From Paenibacillus sp. GM2 (GTDB lineage Bacteria; Bacillota; Bacilli; Paenibacillales; Paenibacillaceae), in NCBI RefSeq assembly GCF_900069005.2, contig NZ_LN831277.1:328386-392385 (forward strand): DNA of 64,000 nucleotides, read 5' to 3'. The position numbers and the translations under genes were made by a program. Shown here piece after piece: positions 60,217 to 64,000 of this stretch. The notes beneath the pieces are model-generated. The model was not told where the DNA came from. It ran no database searches and saw nothing but the letters and a program-made list of their open reading frames with translations. The first letter of the stretch is position 1; each line of letters starts with the position of its first letter.

Positions 60217-61395
60217 ATGTCAAAACATATTGTCATCTTAGGTGCCGGTTATGGAGGTGTTCTTAGCGCTTTGACCGTTCGCAAATATTTGCAAAAATCA
60301 GAAGCACGGATCACTGTAATCAATCAGTTTCCTACCCATCAGATTATTACTGAACTGCATCGTCTGGCAGCAGGTAATATCTCTGAACGCGCAGTTGCAT
60401 TGCCTTTAGAGAAGGTATTCAAAGGAAAGGATATCGACCTTCGCATCGCCAAGGTTGATAAATTCTCCGTGGAAAATAAAGAAGTGAAGCTGTCTGACGG
60501 AACTACACTGAGCTATGATGCGCTTGTGGTGGGTCTGGGTAGTGTGACCGCTTATTTCGGAATTCCTGGGTTGGATAAATACAGCATGGTATTGAAATCT
60601 GCGGAGGATGCTAACCGTATTCACCGTCATATCGAAAGCAAGATTGCGGAATATGCGAAGACGCAAAACGAAGCCGATGCAACGATTCTGATCGGTGGCG
60701 GCGGTCTGACTGGTGTGGAACTCGTTGGCGAGATTGCCGATGGCATCCCTGCACTTGCTAAGAAATACGGAGTTGACCCGCAGAAGATCAATCTGTTCCT
60801 TGTTGAAGCAGGTCCTAAGATCCTTCCGGTATTGCCGGATGTCCTGATCCAGCGCGCTACAGCTAGTCTCGAAGCACGCGGTGTGAAGTTCCTTACCGGT
60901 CTTCCTGTGACTAATGTAGAAGGCAATGTGATCGACCTGAAAGACGGTTCGAAGATTACTGCCAATACTTTTGTCTGGACTGGCGGAGTTCAAGGCAACC
61001 CACTCGTAGGAGAATCGGGACTTGAAGTAAACCGTGGCCGTGCAACCGTCAATGAGTTTTTGCAATCCACTTCCCATCCGGATGTATTCGTCGTTGGCGA
61101 CAGTGCGGTAAGCTTTGGCCCTGATGGCCGTCCATATGCTCCGACGGCTCAGAACGCATGGCAAATGGGTGAACTGGTTGGCTACAACCTCTACGCGACA
61201 ATCCATGGCAAGCATCTTGAAGAATTCCATCCGGTGAACTCCGGTACGCTAGCCAGCTTGGGTCGTAAAGATGCTGTTGCTACGATCGGCGGCAACAACA
61301 CCGAGCTGCGCGGATTGCCGGCCACTTTAATGAAGGAAGCCAGCAACATGCGTTACCTGGCTCACATTAAATCTCTGGACGCTTTGGCTTATTAA
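60217..61395 (+). CDS. Type II NADH dehydrogenase (NDH-2)
   Basis: Peripheral membrane FAD enzyme passing electrons from NADH to menaquinone without proton pumping. 392 residues: FAD motif VILGAGYGGVLS near 5-16, NADH motif ILIGGGGLTGVELVGE near 155-170, and the conserved VFVVGDSA plus PTAQNAWQMGE of NDH-2. GGAGGACGGAG precedes the ATG. Co-transcribed with the DUF1641 gene. It feeds the quinone pool used by the cytochrome bd oxidase encoded 11 kb upstream. Confidence 0.93.
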   Translation: MSKHIVILGAGYGGVLSALTVRKYLQKSEARITVINQFPTHQIITELHRLAAGNISERAVALPLEKVFKGKDIDLRIAKVDKFSVENKEVKLSDGTTLSYDALVVGLGSVTAYFGIPGLDKYSMVLKSAEDANRIHRHIESKIAEYAKTQNEADATILIGGGGLTGVELVGEIADGIPALAKKYGVDPQKINLFLVEAGPKILPVLPDVLIQRATASLEARGVKFLTGLPVTNVEGNVIDLKDGSKITANTFVWTGGVQGNPLVGESGLEVNRGRATVNEFLQSTSHPDVFVVGDSAVSFGPDGRPYAPTAQNAWQMGELVGYNLYATIHGKHLEEFHPVNSGTLASLGRKDAVATIGGNNTELRGLPATLMKEASNMRYLAHIKSLDALAY

Positions 61396-61428
61396 TTGCA
61401 AGCCTATAAATCCAACGGTTATAAATGA

Positions 61429-61469
61429 AGCTCTGATATATAGACGTGAGTCTGTGTCAGAGCTTTTTT
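61429..61469 (+). terminator. Terminator of the NDH-2 operon
   Basis: AGCTCTGA / TCAGAGCT stem with 20-bp loop and T6 tail, 34 bp after the stop. Confidence 0.85.
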
Positions 61470-61509
61470 CATGCTTCACTTATTATTGATGATGGCTGAG
61501 CCACTATAG

Positions 61510-61551
61510 AAAAATCCCTGATCTCTTTGACAGATGTCTTGAAATCAGGGA
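61510..61551 (-). terminator. Terminator of gdhA
   Basis: Minus-strand GTCCCTGAT / ATCAGGGAT stem followed by TTTTTC, about 60 bp after the gdhA stop. Confidence 0.8.
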
Positions 61552-61613
61552 CGTACAAATGGTAGGAATAATCCTGCCTAAAAGTCTATGTTTAAAAAGT
61601 CCGGCATTTATTA

Positions 61614-63319
<1,706 letters not shown>

Positions 63320-64000
63320 TTAGTGGAACATCAGAGCGATTAATAACGGAGCCGTTGTCAGTGTAAACAATGCGGCCAAAATCATCGATATGCTCGAAAT
63401 CGTTCCAGTAAGGGAGCTAAGCTCGAATGCCTTGGAAGTGCCTGTACCGTGTGCGCTTGTACCGAGCAGAACCCCGCGGGCTACTTCGCCATCAATGCGT
63501 AGCGCTCTAACGACCATCGGTCCGATCATGGAGCCCAGCAAACCGGTAATAATAACAAATACCGCTGTAATATTCGGTACGCCACCGATGACCTGTGAGA
63601 CGCTCATTGCGATGGGTGTCGTCACTGAACGGGGTACAAGACTGCTAATTAACTGATGATCCAGATGCAGCCATTCGGCAAATAATGCGGAAGAGAAAAT
63701 AGCTACAACAGAGCCGGTCAGTACGCTGGCTAATATTTCAATCGCGTGCTTCTTGAGCACATCGTAATATTTGTATAAAGGTATAGCGAAGGCGATCGTC
63801 GCCGGTTGCAGCATCAAGCTTAGCCATTTACCTCCTCCGTTGTAAGTATCAAAAGAGACATTTGTAAGCATCAAGCCTATAATTAACGCAAGAGGCGTAA
63901 GCAGAAGTGGTGAGAAGTACACCTTCGGATAAGCCCGATATATTTTTTTGGAAAGACCATAAATCAATAAAGTAATAATCAGCCACAGAATTCCCAACAT
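63320..64000 (-). CDS. LrgB/CidB/YohK family membrane protein
   Basis: 226 residues with about seven helices; the ATG coincides with the last bases of the window, so the start may lie there or beyond. PRSVTTPIAMSVSQVIGGVPNITAVFVI and LLGTSAHGTGTSKAFE are LrgB signatures. LrgB proteins work with LrgA in murein hydrolase control, pyruvate or glycolate export. An lrgA gene would be expected just outside the right edge. Confidence 0.92.
   Translation of the reverse strand: MLGILWLIITLLIYGLSKKIYRAYPKVYFSPLLLTPLALIIGLMLTNVSFDTYNGGGKWLSLMLQPATIAFAIPLYKYYDVLKKHAIEILASVLTGSVVAIFSSALFAEWLHLDHQLISSLVPRSVTTPIAMSVSQVIGGVPNITAVFVIITGLLGSMIGPMVVRALRIDGEVARGVLLGTSAHGTGTSKAFELSSLTGTISSISMILAALFTLTTAPLLIALMFH

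Noticed and set aside
60406..61230. 274-codon open frame on the minus strand
   Set aside because: Shadow of the NDH-2 gene, whose motifs are unambiguous on the plus strand.

Overview
The window reads as chromosomal DNA of a Gram-positive, endospore-former-type Bacillota, most likely Paenibacillus. Reasons: mid-GC composition, strong AGGAGG-type ribosome binding sites with frequent TTG and GTG starts, LplB/YtcP-type sugar permeases next to an intracellular GH10 xylanase, a GltC-like regulator, a secreted GH74-X2-CBM3 xyloglucanase, a single cydABCD operon, and operators of Gram-positive Fur, PerR and Rex type. The genus call is inference; there is no rRNA in the window.

Layout. 1-3.8 kb: the end of an aldouronate or oligosaccharide import operon (two permeases, GH10 xylanase), convergent with a mannonate-oxidoreductase-like SDR. 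4-10 kb: housekeeping and accessory genes (luciferase-like monooxygenase with a CsoR-like palindrome at its promoter, alanine dehydrogenase, an SDR, a small secreted protein, a PAS-GGDEF protein). 9.9-34.3 kb: a large exopolysaccharide (EPS) locus wired to cyclic di-GMP. A leftward operon encodes two FemAB/GNAT-like proteins around a sugar epimerase whose C-terminus looks like a degenerate GGDEF domain. A divergent GT4 gene follows, then a c-di-GMP-I riboswitch with its own terminator in front of a secreted beta-helix protein. Next comes a Wzx/Wzy-type operon: Wzz-like protein, four enzymes for UDP-GlcNAc(3NAc)A, flippase, deacetylase-like protein, two GT4s, polymerase/ligase and the initiating phosphoglycosyl transferase. 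It is closed by a convergent LCP ligase plus a second beta-helix protein, and by a GGDEF-EAL protein.

34.4-38.5 kb: two UbiA-family prenyltransferases (the second with a Rex-like operator), a membrane protein, a DUF6081-like protein and two very small genes. 38.7-43.6 kb: an iron island, with a perfect Fur box in front of a decayed YclN-like permease, followed by an intact, AT-rich, apparently imported YclQNOP-type siderophore importer. 44-54.7 kb: PerR-boxed catalase followed by a DUF11 remnant, an ABC-2 exporter pair, and cydABCD with two Rex-like boxes. 54.7-64 kb: a nested CTAACGGAA palindromic repeat, the GH74 xyloglucanase, gltC, DUF1641 plus type II NADH dehydrogenase, gdhA and an lrgB-like gene running off the right edge.

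How it fits together: the main story is an EPS locus in which c-di-GMP enzymes, a c-di-GMP riboswitch and a putative GGDEF-derived receptor domain on a sugar-nucleotide enzyme sit within about 26 kb. Secondary themes are plant-polysaccharide use (GH10, GH74, aldouronate import), redox control of respiration (Rex-like sites at cyd and a quinone-type prenyltransferase) and replacement of a siderophore importer.
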